Positions 12,886 through 24,184 are shown, counted from the stretch's first letter. The stretch: DNA of 49,523 nucleotides from Condylostoma magnum (GCA_920105805.1 CAKKTI010000128.1:1-49523), one strand, 5' to 3'. The notes: generated by a model from the letters alone, not told the origin. Made by a program: numbers and translations.

Positions 12886-15696
12886 CTATAACTTATACGC
12901 CTTATTCCCACTCCTTTTAATCTACGCAATCTACTCTCTCCTCTCTTAACTTCTAGCCTTAAAATCCTAAACCCTTGCCAGTACTTCATTCCTTTACTTG
13001 TTCTTCCACCTCTTTATATCCGATTTAACCATCAACTTCTATATAAGGTTTTTCCCTTGCTAAAATTGATTAATGAAATCCCTTTCCTCTCTTTTCTGCA
13101 TAGCTCTCATTTCCTGTGCTTGAATAAACCTCGCTTTCAATGCCAATTCTTCCTCTTACGCGCTTTTCTTCATTTTCCATTCCTCTTTAATCTTAACCTT
13201 CTCATCCCTCAGAATCTCAGTTCTAGCTGTCCTTATTTTATCCTGAGTAACATGTAATTAATTCCTCCTTCTCCTCTACGACTCCCTCATCTCCTGCACT
13301 CTATGCCTAGTCACCATAGAAGTAGACAGCCTTGGCTTTTCCTGTACCTTTTAATTTCTTTCTACAATTCTAATGATTTAGCTTATATCTTCCTTAGGGG
13401 GTGTAGGAGGCTTAGAAATTTCAGACTCTATAGCTTCTGATTGCACCTCAGTTTACTATAACATCTACGTTATTAGTGTGTTTTTCCCTAGTGCAATTTT
13501 ACGAGCCTTCCAGGCTCGTCTTAGTCGGGTCATTAGAAACGGGTGTTCCAGCATTTTTTCATTAAAGTACTGTATAACTGTATTTGACCTACTTTCAATA
13601 GTAGTCAAGTACAGCACAGCAGCCCTCGTCTTTAATTCATCTACTGAGCTGTATGTAAGTTTAACAAATCTTATATTCCCATCTGTTATTACTGGCTTGC
13701 TTTTAATTATATTATGCAAAATCACTGGCTCTACTGATGCACCTGATAACAGAACGGCTTGTAACGTTTTTTACTCCTCATCTATATGTTACTTATTCCC
13801 TGCTCTTAAAGGCACTTTGGTTCAACTTGGTAGAAGTGTACGCGAGTATGGGGCAGGGATTAAGTAGCAATGCTCCCCTCAACAGTAGTGTCCTATGTTT
13901 TACTCTGCGAATTTTATACCGTAGCTAGTTGGTTCAAGATTTTCAAAGAAATGTTCTTGTATATATGCATAAGGATTCTTCAGTTTTTATATATATTTTT
14001 GTAGGCGGGACAGAAATAACAGTCTTCTGTAGAATCTTATAGACCGCCATCATCGTTATATGCAAAAAACTGCACGTTTTCTTACCAGTTCTTGTACTAT
14101 GTCTACTTTATCATGAAGACCCCGCCACCAGGATTAAATGCGCTGGGCTGAGGAAATTCTAGAGACTTGGCAGTCAAAAATTGGAACAAACATCGGAAGG
14201 TCTCTTTCATTAACGTACTTATTGTAGTCTAGGATCAAGCTGAGTAGTTGCTTGTTGAATTTTTAATCTGGAGACTCAAATTCAATGAGATCTTAGTAGT
14301 CATCGAAATTGAGGTTGAGTAAGTTAAATTTCTAACGTTCTTTGCTAGTTATAACATAGCCTCTGGGATACAGTATCGAAAGTTGCCTCTCAAACTTAAC
14401 CGCGTTTTTATATTCTTTGACTATAGATGAAGCTAAGGCCTTGGGAGGCTGTGCTCTCAAAAGTTTTGCTTAAAGCATTCAGTTGTTTAGTTACAAAATT
14501 GGGATTTTGTTGAATTTTAAAGTTTCAACTTCTGGGAATCTTATAACTTTGATGTCTTTGCATGGATGTATTTTTTCTATTAGTTGAGTTAAGGAGTAAG
14601 TTTGATCTTTTATTTATAAAGCTTCAAAAAATTCTGGAGCATAGAAGTCCATTAGGAGCTGGGTTGGGTGAAATGCGTCTTTTTTGCAAATGGATCTCAA
14701 CATGCTTATAAATGTTCTCTGCTAACTTTTAAGGATGTATATCTTCTTGCTATTTGTATATGGTATAGCTAGAAATTTTGTTATATAGCATTTAAAATGC
14801 TGCTATATTTTAGTAGCTGCCTGATTTCTTCTTCTTTCTACTCTTTTCTTTTTCAAGTAATAATTCAGTACAAAATTCTCTATCTTTTTAACTGCTTGAT
14901 ACTGCACGTACTCCTCAGGCTCATATAACAAGTACTCGTTATTTGTTAATCTAAGCAAATTTTCTAAATCTTTTTACAGTTTTCTTCTTAAAACTCATCC
15001 TCTGTATACTTTCTGTATTAAAACAGCACTTTTATCCCTATCACTTGCAAATCTTTTTATATCTTTCCTTACTAAATATCTTTTCCATAATGATTGAATC
15101 AAAATAGCAGGCGAACATTTTTCCCACTTCCTTTTTAGCCTATACACATAGTTTTTAAGACTGTAAAGATCATTTGAGTCATGAATCCAAACTTTTGTCT
15201 TTTCCTCTGAAAATCCATCAATTCCAAACCGTTCACTTTCGGTTACTATATGAAAATCAAGGGCAAGCAGTGTTTTAAGCTTCGATACTAGAAAAGTCCG
15301 GTATTATGGAACTCTTACTATAGGATTATTAAACAAAGTTAAATGTAAGATTCTAGGAAGGGATTCTAGATTTACTAATGTTTCCCAGTTTTCTAGTAGA
15401 TTGTCATGCAGGTACAATAGTCTAAGATGAGGAAATTGGACCCAGAGATCTTAGGAACCAGTATATTCCAAATTGTTTGAAGAAAGATCCAGTTTTATTA
15501 GATTAACAAAGCGAGGAATTAAAGCATCTTGGAAAGCGTTAAGCCTTAAGTTTAAAAGTCGGAGATTTCTGCATAATTCAGGCGGTAGGGATTTTTAAAG
15601 GGTCTGCAGATCTTAGTTTGACAAATCAAGTGTATAAACTTGTGTTCATTCCTCGGTTTAGGTTATTTCTTTTAGTTCTTCTATAGTAATTGACAT
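12886..15696 (-). CDS. Leucine-rich repeat protein with multiple IQ motifs
   Basis: A 936-residue protein of the LRR-IQ class typical of ciliary and basal-body proteins. Residues 15-150 hold several leucine-rich repeats (VYTLDLSNQDLQTL, LIKLDLSSNNLEY, LRLLYLHDNLLENW) and an LRR-cap-like end (VPQYRTFLVSKLKTLLALD). At least five IQ motifs follow near residues 230, 262, 320, 520 and 560 (AVLIQKVYRGWVLRRK, SAQRIQSWWRGL, FCIQRWWRSIRFYRR); calmodulin or centrin-like light chains would bind there. The last 200 residues are a charged coiled coil (EEWKMKKSAQEEELALKAR). TAA, TAG and TGA are all used as sense. Stop is TAG 12886-12888, only 39 nt before the start of the next same-strand gene. LRRIQ1/LRRC-type ciliary proteins are the nearest class; no exact orthologue is claimed. 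Confidence 0.85.
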
Positions 15697-15824
15697 TTAA
15701 GTGTTGATTTATTAAATGTTGGAATATGTAGAGAAAGATTTGAATTACTGTAACAAGTATTATTATAAAATGTATTAGAGTGATGCATTGCAAAGTGACT
15801 TTCTGATTATAAAATTGTAATAAA

Positions 15825-16388
15825 ATGGATATAAGTGACTTAATTTTTCAAGGAATTGTTTAAGCTGAAAATTGAATATCTAAATAATAGAAAGATATTG
15901 AATCCATTGGCAAATTGTGTAAATAAAAATTAACAAATATTGAAGGATATATAAGAGAAGGATAAATTACCTATTTAGAACCAAGTGCAACCAATGGCGG
16001 TATAACCATTGACACATTTAGCAATATAGAAAACACTGTAAATAGGCCAAATGTTTTTAAAATGGTAGGCAATAAAAGGAAAGGTGAAATCTAAGAGTCA
16101 GCAATGATTTCTTATGAGTTTTTTTAACCGTAAGAAATTGAAAATATAGGAATAAGTGATTCTGACTCTGATGAAGAGTTTTCTAAGAGAAATTGTGCAT
16201 AATGATGTCAAAATAAGCCCAGATTAAATTAAATTGCACAGCTGCAAGATCCAGAGAAAGTGTTTACCAAACATAATGAAGAAAATATACTAGAAATAAA
16301 TCTTGCTGAAATCTTTTAAAGCAAAAAGAACTACAGAGAGAGTATTTCATCAGCCTGGGAAAAAATTAAAAAATGATTATTTACTTAA
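15825..16388 (+). CDS. INCENP-like protein with C-terminal IN-box
   Basis: A short (about 187-residue) candidate inner centromere protein, the scaffold that binds and activates Aurora B kinase in the chromosomal passenger complex. The C-terminal third matches the IN-box pattern: an acidic Ser run (SDSDSDEE), then W-x-x-x-P-x-L (WCQNKPRLNQIAQ), DPEKVF, and LEINLAEIF, followed by SISSAW, which resembles the TSS-x-W motif phosphorylated by Aurora B. INCENP proteins are usually much longer; the N-terminal CEN box and a long helix are not evident, though residues 1-60 could form a helix. The Trp of the IN-box is a TGA codon. If TGA 16374 were the stop, the protein would be 183 residues; reading TGA as Trp ends it at TAA 16386, overlapping the convergent gene by 8 nt. 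Confidence 0.7.
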
Positions 16389-17892
16389 TTCTTATAAGAA
16401 GTTCTAGCATTAATTCCGGCTCATTTAATAAGTCTTGAAAACTACTGGTGAATTTAATTGCATCGTAATTTTTGCAAATATACTCTAAACATAAGTCTTT
16501 TAATCAAGCAGCTCCATAATGATTCGAGGTTCTTAAAATTTGTATGGAATTATCAGTATTTATGTAATTTTTTATCATATCTTAGCATAAGGCTTTCAAT
16601 CTATCAAGCAAATATATTTCTGCTGTTACCATTAGTTGAATAGTTTGGTTTACATCTAACTATGGCAGCTGATCTGTATATAAGTACTCAATGAATGCTT
16701 TGAATATTGAATACTCAGTCTCTTTGATTTCAATACTACGTTAATGCTATTCTTTCATTCCTCCATATAACATTGCTCTAAATATTTCACTTCTTGCGGC
16801 TAAAATTGCCCTGTTTGCCTTAATTTCCTTATTTTCTATAAGAAAAGTTACATCGGTGAATACTGGATCATCTATCATGCTTTATAGGTCTTGTATGAGT
16901 GAGGATTAGGGTATTGAAATTGTGTCAAGTTTGTACTCATAGAAATCATTTAAAACAACATTACCATTATATCCTCCAAAAATGAATAAAGAATTGTTGT
17001 AAACTTAAGCCACCAGAGAAGACCTTCCCATAGGAGCTGAAAGAGTATTCAGCCTTTATCAATAATTCCTTTAGAAATTAAACTAGTACAAATCTTGCAA
17101 CCTCTCTGAACCATTGTACCCTCCAAACAAATACATGAATTCTCCAAAAACCACAGATGAATGAAAATACCTGGGATTGGGTATTTCTCCATTAGAGTAA
17201 ATGATACTTCAAGTATAATTTCCTAAATCTAGCTTATAAAAGTCATTCATTCTATGTACTCCGTCATACCCTCCAAACATGTACAAACACGCTTTATAGC
17301 AGACCCAGCTGGGACATGATCTAACACTAGGAACCGGCCCAGCAGGTAATATTTGCTATCAAGTAAGCAGCTGGAAGTTAAACTCATGGAGATCATTCAG
17401 CCAAATAGATCCATTATACCCCCCAAAAACAATAAATTTCTCCTAAAACAACGCTGATACATACCCAAAACGAGTTGAAGGAGGAACTCCCCCTCTAAGC
17501 TCTACTAAGTTTCACTCTTTTGTTATAAGATTAAATCTATGGAAATCATTTAGTCAATTTGAACCTGAGTATCCTCCAAAAATATACATGTGATCGTTAT
17601 ACAAAACTGCTCCGTTGTTCTCACGGCCTACTGGCTTTTATCCAGTAGTTTGCAGCATAAATCACTCCTTCTTAGTAAATTTATACTCTCATATATCATC
17701 AAGTCGGCCATTTCCACCATATCCTCCGAATATGAAGAGAGAATGGTTGTATATTATAGAACCTGAGCCTGATCTAGGCCCTGGGCGCGTGTTATTAACA
17801 GATTGTACTTATTATCATCTGTGAAAGGAGTTGTTAGATATAGGTTCCCCTGCAGCACCACTTGGCTCTTAAAATTATATTTGAGATTCCAT
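16381..17892 (-). CDS. Kelch-BTB protein, LZTR1-like
   Basis: A 503-residue protein. Six kelch repeats form a beta-propeller over residues 25-345; each has a GGY pair (LFIFGGYGGNGRLDDIW, MYIFGGYSGSNWLNDF, LFIFGGYNGNVVLNDF), with many blade Trp residues written TGA. A BTB/POZ domain starts near residue 355 (DPVFTDVTFLIENKEIKANR) and is followed by a BACK-like helix region. Kelch before BTB is the LZTR1/Rngr order, a family that acts as substrate adaptor for CUL3 ubiquitin ligases. Substrate here is unknown. The start lies one base after the stop of the upstream coiled-coil gene, and no other Met occurs early. The TAA stop at 16381-16383 interlocks with the end of the INCENP-like gene on the other strand. 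Confidence 0.87.
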
Positions 17893-17893
17893 T

Positions 17894-19153
17894 TTAATTG
17901 CTTAATTTATTAGTAATGCGAGAAATTATGTTGCTTAATTTATGTTGAAGTTTTACTGCTTTTTAATTGTTTTTCTCTCATTCTTTTGTCTTTTATTAAT
18001 ACATATGTTTGTATTCTTATAAAGCTATTTTCTCTTCCTGTATTTACAGTTTTTGCTATACTAATTAAATTTTCTCAAGGTCCATTAGCTTTTAGTCGTT
18101 TAGGTATTGTTCGTGTTCCTTTCGTAGCTACTAATGAAGATGTCTTTACTGGATATTCCTTCCTCACATTCGACTTCATTCTCTTTCTTTGAGACTTATT
18201 TAGTTTATTATTTTAGAAAGCCTTTTTCTCTCCTAGTCAATTATTTACTGCTTATGCTCGATTTACTTTTCTTTAACTTTTAATTCTGTTTCCTTTTATT
18301 AAAACTACGCTTATTATGTCTATTAAGCATTTTAAGTAGGTCTATTAGGGGTTATTTATCTATTTTTTTATAATATAACCTTATGTATTTGTTTCATTTT
18401 CTGCTAGGCTTGCATAGTATTGGTATTAGTTTCTCTCATAACCTTTTTGAACTACAAGGACTACAATTATGACTAAAGTCTGTATAAACTAGTTTAGTTT
18501 TCCTTAGATTGAATTTGCTTCTATATTTAAGATATACGTTCACTTAAAGAAACTGAGCTTCTCGAGTTTTCTATTTCAGATGTTTAATAATCTTATAATG
18601 ACATTTCTAAGGAACTAGCCTACTAGTTTTATTCGTCTGCGATTTCTAATATACACTATTATTTTTACTGAAACTCTTCGATTATTTTACTAAGTCGTTA
18701 AATTTCTAAATTTTTACTCTCAATACAAATTCCCATCTCGATTATTTACAATTGAAGTCCTATAACCTCAGATTTATTAGATTTATTCTCTCGTAATTAA
18801 TGACTTCTATGATCCTCAAGAGTCATCGATTATCTCTCAAGTTGCTAAAATATGAAATCAAACCTATTAGGCCTGTTATTGACAATTTCTGATGGTTCTA
18901 CGTAAGAAACTAGATCAATTCCTGAGTATTCCGTAAGAAAATCTATTGAAGGAGAGTTTAGTATTGAAATTTGAGGATTATAAAATGATTCAAATGGAGT
19001 GTCTTTACTATCATCACTGTTGTATAAACACCTTGAATCTTCTCGCATTATTTTTGCTAATCCTTGGTTTAATCTGTCAATTTGATCTAATACTGATTCT
19101 GGTCTTCGTCTTTGTAAATTAGGAATGAAGCTTTCTTATATGTTAATTGCCAT
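17894..19153 (-). CDS. Long coiled-coil protein, Gln-rich
   Basis: 419 residues. The first 110 are mixed and Ser/Asp-rich. The rest is a strongly charged coiled coil with heptad-like spacing of Leu and Ile and many Gln residues written TAA or TAG (QKETELKVKEKQIEHK, QQKLQIQEEKIALQEYK). Several Trp are TGA codons. The family is not recognised; structural proteins of basal bodies, cortex or nucleus look like this. The final in-frame TAA (17894-17896) is separated from the ATG of the kelch-BTB gene by one base. Because the code is context dependent, an earlier in-frame TAA, about 45 nt upstream, could be the true terminator. Confidence 0.72.
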
Positions 19154-19286
19154 TTTGAAAAATTCTGTTAATACTAAGTTTTGTATATTTTGTATGATAG
19201 AACATATAAGAAATGGCTTTATTATATTTGTCTAGTATTTATTCTATTAACTTTTACTATTATTTTTCTAATTAACAAAAATATAA

Positions 19287-20372
19287 ATGTAGCTTAAAGC
19301 TTATTCACAATGACCAGGAGATAATAAATTCTTCCTAGACGGAAGACTGATCATGGGGTAAATTTCAATTAGACCAGACTACTACAGATGCTTTATTACA
19401 GCAGCTTTGATCAATGTTCCAGGATTATTATTTATATCTTAATCAGGAATTTATTAAATAGAAGAAAATAGTAATCCTAGTATTATGATTATGGGAATAC
19501 TTTTATAGATAATTACTAATATATTCATGTTTAAAGCTTCAACCTCAGACCCTGGCTTTCTGCCTAGATAAGAACCTCCATTCGCTATTGGCCCATTTCA
19601 AACTCCTACAATAAGATATGCGCTTTAAACAAATATCACATCTCAAACTCCCTTAGAAAAGGTGTATACTTATTTCCCAGGTCCTAGGGCGTTATAAAAG
19701 GTTAAATACTGCAAAACATGTAAAATATACAAAGGCCATATAGTAAGACCCATGAGAGCATCTCATTGCGGAGATTGCAATGTTTGTGTAGAACACTTTG
19801 ATCATCACTGCCCTTGAATTGGAAACTGTGTAGGACGTTGAAATTACAAATTCTTCTTTGGATTCCTCATGACTTTAGTTTGCTATGATCTTTTTATAAT
19901 AATTTGAAGCTTTATTCATATTCTTGATGTAGGGGACCAAGATATTCTGTACGGCATAGAAAATGCCCCGATTTCAACTTTTCTCGTACTTTTAAGCACC
20001 TTGTTTGGTATATTCGTAATAGGTCTTGCTAATTTTCATATTTACCTAGCTTTAACAAACTAAACAACATATGAAAAGTTAAAACATGCTTGAAAATAGC
20101 CTCCAGGGAATATATTTGCAAGAAGTTCATTAATTAGGAATTTCATAGCCCGTAATATTTACTGCATAAGGAAAAAGTACTTTGAGTTTAGAGGACCATA
20201 AGCAGTTGATGAAAATTTCATAATGAATTCACCAAGCCGAGAGGCTATGAAGAAAGAACTTATATATAATACGAACTCGGATATTATTGATGATACTTCC
20301 CAAATCTCATATCAAAAGCCTGGAGGAATAACTGCCCCTCCTTCCGCTTCTCACTCAGTTAAAGATGAATAA
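19287..20372 (+). CDS. DHHC-type protein S-acyltransferase (palmitoyltransferase)
   Basis: A 361-residue enzyme that transfers palmitate from acyl-CoA to protein cysteines, in Golgi or plasma membrane. It has the ciliate/plant type N-terminus ([16 protein letters not shown]), two membrane segments, a DPG motif, the Cys-rich zinc region ([20 protein letters not shown]), the catalytic DHHC at about residues 173-176, and two further membrane segments. A TTxE-type motif (TNQTTYEKLK) follows, then a polar tail. The tail after DHHC reads CP-TGA-IGNCVGR-TGA-N, which must be CPWIGNCVGRWN; this is the cleanest proof in the window that TGA means Trp. Stop is TAA 20370-20372. It is divergent from the coiled-coil gene, with 133 nt between starts. 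Confidence 0.93.
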
Positions 20373-20473
20373 AGTAAAATAATAAAATTTTAGACAGTAA
20401 TATGTTTAAGGATTACAAAATGTAAGCAATATTGTTGTAGTTTTAGGCAAATTATTAATGTATCTATCATTTA

Positions 20474-20921
20474 CTAATTATCATCAAGATCGAATGCAAA
20501 TTTAAGCTTTCCAACCATGTCTCTCTTATTCTCTAATTAAGGAAGAGCTGCAGTTAGTTCCGTATTCTTCCTTTAAAACTTGGCCTCTCTGCTAATCTCT
20601 TAATTAATTTTCCTCTCAAGTTCCTTGTCTCCANNNNNNNNNNNNNNNNNNNNNNNNNNNNNNNNNNNNNNNNNNNNNNNNNNNNNNNNNNNNNNNNNNN
20701 NNNNNNNNNNNNNNNNNNNNNNNNNNNNNNNNNTCTACAATTTCTTTATATTATCCATGCAATTACTCAAATGCAGGGTCTTAGGGCTGATATTCAAAAT
20801 AAAGGGCACAATTTTCATCTATAAAATCCAATATTGGTACTCTTCATGCTGGACTTCTTAGTAAGGCTGCGATTTCCTCATACGAGACTGATTCAAACTC
20901 TCTGAAATAATTTTAAATCAT
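20474..20921 (-). CDS. CFAP36/BART-domain protein, interrupted by assembly gap
   Basis: The N-terminal part reads ESVSYEEIAALLRSPAWRVP then ILDFIDENCALYF and a tail ending QLHGQYKEIV, matching the first helices of the BART-like domain of CFAP36 (CCDC104) and ARL2BP. These proteins bind GTP-loaded ARL3 or ARL2 and act in cilia. About 62 codons precede 100 Ns (20634-20733). After the gap a charged helical segment (KELERKINQEISREAKFQ) runs to TAG TAA at 20471-20476, fitting the coiled C-terminus of CFAP36. Frame is not conserved across the Ns, as expected for a gap of arbitrary size. The ATG is 5 nt after the TAG of the SAPS gene. That the pieces on both sides of the gap belong to one gene is inference. 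Confidence 0.72.
20634..20733. other. Assembly gap of exactly 100 N
   Basis: Exactly 100 undetermined bases, a length normally used as a placeholder for unknown distance. It falls inside the CFAP36/BART-like gene, so that gene's true length and frame across the gap cannot be derived. Confidence 0.98.
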
Positions 20922-20926
20922 TTTTA

Positions 20927-22543
20927 CTAAGCTAATTCTTCGAGACTTTCAAGGTTTATTGGAACGCGCCAAAAGATGTTAGCCGAGAATTCTTCAAAGT
21001 GGGCTGGAGATTCAGTTATTATAGAAAATTCATCGTCATCATCAATTTAATGAGATGAGCCTATAAGCTCTTAAGGCAAATCATCACTACTGGAAATTGA
21101 TACTCTATTAGACGGCTCTTAACCTCCCAGGGCAAAATTGGACCGTTGATTTTCAGGTTTCAGTGTATTTTGGACAAATTATTTTCAGTTCTCAGACTGT
21201 ATGAGAAGTGACTTTATGAATGAATTTGTTTTGGACTGTTGTATTATATAGTTGGATAGTTTTAGTATAAATCCGTAGTTGCCTGATATTATTACAACTC
21301 CCTTTGAAGTTGTGTATGATTTGTCTTGTTGGAGTAATTAAAGCAGATTAGAGTCCTTCAGAAGATTTTAAATCAATTCATTGTTTCCGCTTTGAATGGA
21401 ATTGATTACTAGATTATAAAAAGCTTAGTGTAAAAATGAGCTTCATTTGTTATTGAAGAATTAATAGGTGATAGACCCAAGTATGTTTTAATCGATTAGA
21501 ATCTAGTGTAGGTTTTAGCAGTTCAAAGTGATCATTTGAGAGAATAAAGTTACAACAGAAAGTCGAGTACTGCCTAGGTTTGTAAGCTTATCACCAAAGG
21601 TAGATATTTGTTATTTCTCGGAATAAATTAGTATTTTCTGAAATTGCTGCATAAAGGAAGGCAAAATTTCTACAATTGGTAAATCCATAGTTGTACCCGA
21701 GTCTAAATAAGCCTAAAATGCTCCAAATTGTATAAGTTTTACTACGACTTGAGTATTGATTTATTGTTGTACGGAGCTACCAGTTGTAATATTTCTGAAG
21801 AAAACTCTTAATCTATCAGCAGATGTTAAATAGCCACAAACAATCTTCCAAGTATTCACCTCTTCAGGTTTTGCTATCATAGAGCTTAAAATTTCTCCAA
21901 TATTATAAATCTCCGCATTATTTTAAGAACTGCTCAAAATATCAACTAAGTCAGACAAGGTAGCAGTTAGATTATCTTTGTAACTATTTTAATCCTATTA
22001 ATGACAGCTTAAAATTTTCTCTAAAAATTCGGCAATGCTACCATTATAAAGATGCTTTAATATTCACCTTTAATAATTATACCGCCCATATACATAATTC
22101 AAAATTTCAGATGGATCTTGATCCAACAGATTTTATAAAACTTTACATACATAACTAGCAAGTGGAAAATTTACATCATCTTCCGAGCGTAAAAACTCGA
22201 ATAATCTAATAACTAAGATTTCTTTTTCTATAAGTGCATTGGATATCATCTGGCTATTGTGTGATAATACTTTACTACTTACAAATGGATATTTGTGCTT
22301 TCTATCAGAGTCAGAGTCTTCATTAGGGACAATTGTGATATAGTCAACTAAGATTTCAAGGTTTTCCAGGGTTAAAAATTTCATCAGATTTTCATTAGAA
22401 TACCTAACCTCCAGCATTAGCTCATCTTCGTGGTTAAGAAGATCTTCTACCTTGCTGTCCTCTTGGGCCAGCAAATCTTCTATAACATGTGAGTTTTGCA
22501 TGACTCTAAAATTGTTTAAAAGAGCACTAAAGTTAAAAATCAT
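20927..22543 (-). CDS. SAPS-domain protein, PP6 regulatory subunit
   Basis: A 538-residue SAPS (Sit4-associated protein) family member, the regulatory subunit that guides protein phosphatase 6/Sit4. The N-terminal SAPS signature is clear: HVIEDLLAQEDSKVEDLLNH, then LMLEVRYSNENLMKFLT and LENLEILVDYIT. The middle is an alpha-solenoid with blocks such as TRLSVVTLFSQMITL and SSFLHQAFYNLVINSI, typical of SAPS proteins. The C-terminal part is acidic and Ser-rich (SISSSDDLPQE, DDDDEFSIITES), as in animal PP6R subunits. A possible second start, Met15, would give a 47-nt leader. Using the first ATG, only 4 nt separate it from the stop of the WDR44-like gene. Stop is TAG followed by TAA, 5 nt before the next gene. 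Confidence 0.85.
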
Positions 22544-22547
22544 ATTT

Positions 22548-23822
22548 TTATGTAAAGTTATAGAATATTTTTATACTTGATGAGTTGTCTAGAGTTAAAA
22601 TGGCATGGGATATACACGGTTGTTATACTGCCTTAGCTCTTTAGTTGATCATTCTCAGTACAGTTTTAGGGACTGGGAATGCTTGTAAGGCTACATTAGA
22701 CTTTTAGACTAATATGGTTTCAAAGCTGCTGTTTTTAAATCTGTTCTTTTAGTTTGAAATCTCCCATATGAATATTCTTCCATTATCAGATCCACTTATA
22801 ATATATGGATCACAGTAAAAAGCCTGTATATTAAACTTTTACAGTTTGCACCCTTTAAATTTCTGCAGTAGATTCAATGATTATAATGAGTAAAGCCTGA
22901 TTCGAGAGTCATTTGTGGTAACAATAAATTGTTTATTATCAATAAAATCAAACCCAGTTATCCTACGGCCTCCTGATTTCCAGCCTCTTCTATTTTTACA
23001 TTAAATTTCAGCATAAAAGGACCAATTTCTTAAAGCATGGAAAATAAAGCATGTTCCTCTGGGATTACCTACTAATAAGTACTCTCCGTCAGAAGAGATC
23101 GAAAAGGATGTAATCTAAATACTTATTTCAATTTGTTATATTGTAGACAAGGTGTGTATATCAAGAAATACGATCAAGTTATCCTCCCGTGACGCTATTA
23201 TAATATCTTAATTATTTGGACATATTTTAAGCTTTGTTATATTTTTAGATAGTATAAGTACTTGCTATGGGCTATTTTATGTTAAGGACTGTAATATCAG
23301 CTAATGGTCCTATCCTGCACTTATTATTTAGTTTTCATTACATCATTCAAAATCATTGATTTACAAGGAATGGAAGTTAAGTTGGGTTAAAGGAGAAGGT
23401 TCTAAAAGATACTGAAAAGTACCAAAAATTAACTCGTTTATTGTTCTGAATATTATTATTTTATTACTCTTAAAACAAACTGCTAAAATTTAGCCAGATG
23501 AGGAAAATTTCAGTATTGAGTTAAAAATAAGCTTTGGATTTGATTCAAGTTTTACCTCTTGTATCATTCTGGTTTTAACGAACTACAAATTAGCTTTTCT
23601 TTTACCCTTTTTAAAATTTACCTAAACTTTGCAACTTTATACAGGAGCTTGAATTGGTTATTTTATTTTCTGAGATCTTGCATTAGTTTGTAATTATTTT
23701 TGAAAAAATTATCTTTAACTTATTTGGGATCTTAAAGTATTATATTGTGTTAAGCTTCTATGCTATCTATACTCTTCTTAATTTTACGATGCATCCTAAA
23801 ATTCGGAATCACTATCTATCAT
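22548..23822 (-). CDS. WDR44-like WD40 protein
   Basis: A 424-residue protein with a Gln-rich N-terminal linker and a WD40 propeller from about residue 95. WDR44-type features include a leading basic stretch (KKGKRKANLQFVKTRMIQEV), the first blade (LKFSSSGQILAVCF), FEWCNENQIISAGQDH, SFSISSDGEYLLVGN, the family motif GRRITGFDFI followed by FIVTTNDSRIRLYSL, and ISGSDNGRIFIWE. The last blade strand (LDNSSSIKIFYN) is present, so the TAA at 22548-22550 is a natural terminus. In animals WDR44 binds RAB11 on recycling endosomes; here that role is inference. It is divergent from the LYR gene with only 7 nt between start codons, and its stop is 4 nt before the SAPS ATG. Confidence 0.83.
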
Positions 23823-23829
23823 TATTAAT

Positions 23830-24177
23830 ATGGTAATTTTAGAAAGAATATTATAAAGGCCAATTGAAAATCTTAAAAGAGCAAATAAACTGCCCCCTTA
23901 GAGAGATGTACTTCTATTATATAGAAAATACTTAAAATTCGCAAACAATTTTACTTGGTATAATACAGATGGCTCATCATGGAGGTCTATTATAAGAAGC
24001 AATATTAGAATAGAGATAGAATAGTCAAATCAAGAATCCGATCCTTTGATACGAGCTTAGATGCTTTTATCGTACTAGTAGGCATTAGAAGATTTAAGAG
24101 AAAGATTCAACAGTGCATAATATAAATTTGTATAAAGAATAGATGAAGAAAGAACCGATAAAGTAGATTATAAGTAA
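23830..24177 (+). CDS. LYR-motif (Complex1_LYR) mitochondrial assembly factor
   Basis: 115 residues with the LYR tripeptide in RDVLLLYRKYLKFANNF, then an Arg-rich helix and the pairing IRAQMLLSYQQALEDL typical of small three-helix LYRM proteins. Members bind the mitochondrial acyl carrier protein and act in Fe-S cluster transfer or respiratory complex assembly. Which LYRM subtype this is cannot be told from sequence alone. The N-terminus is basic and could serve mitochondrial import. Gln residues at several positions are TAA/TAG. Start is 7 nt from the divergent WDR44-like start; TAA stop is 7 nt from the end of the convergent Lys-rich gene. Confidence 0.8.
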
Positions 24178-24184
24178 ATTTGAG

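Noticed and set aside
13465-13928. Stop-free plus frames of 60-130 codons opposite the LRR-IQ gene
   Set aside because: The minus strand carries IQ motifs and a continuous coiled coil through the interval; the plus frames are antisense text.
17615-18192. Plus-strand frames opposite the kelch-BTB and coiled-coil genes
   Set aside because: Kelch repeats with conserved GGY and Trp positions lie on the minus strand.
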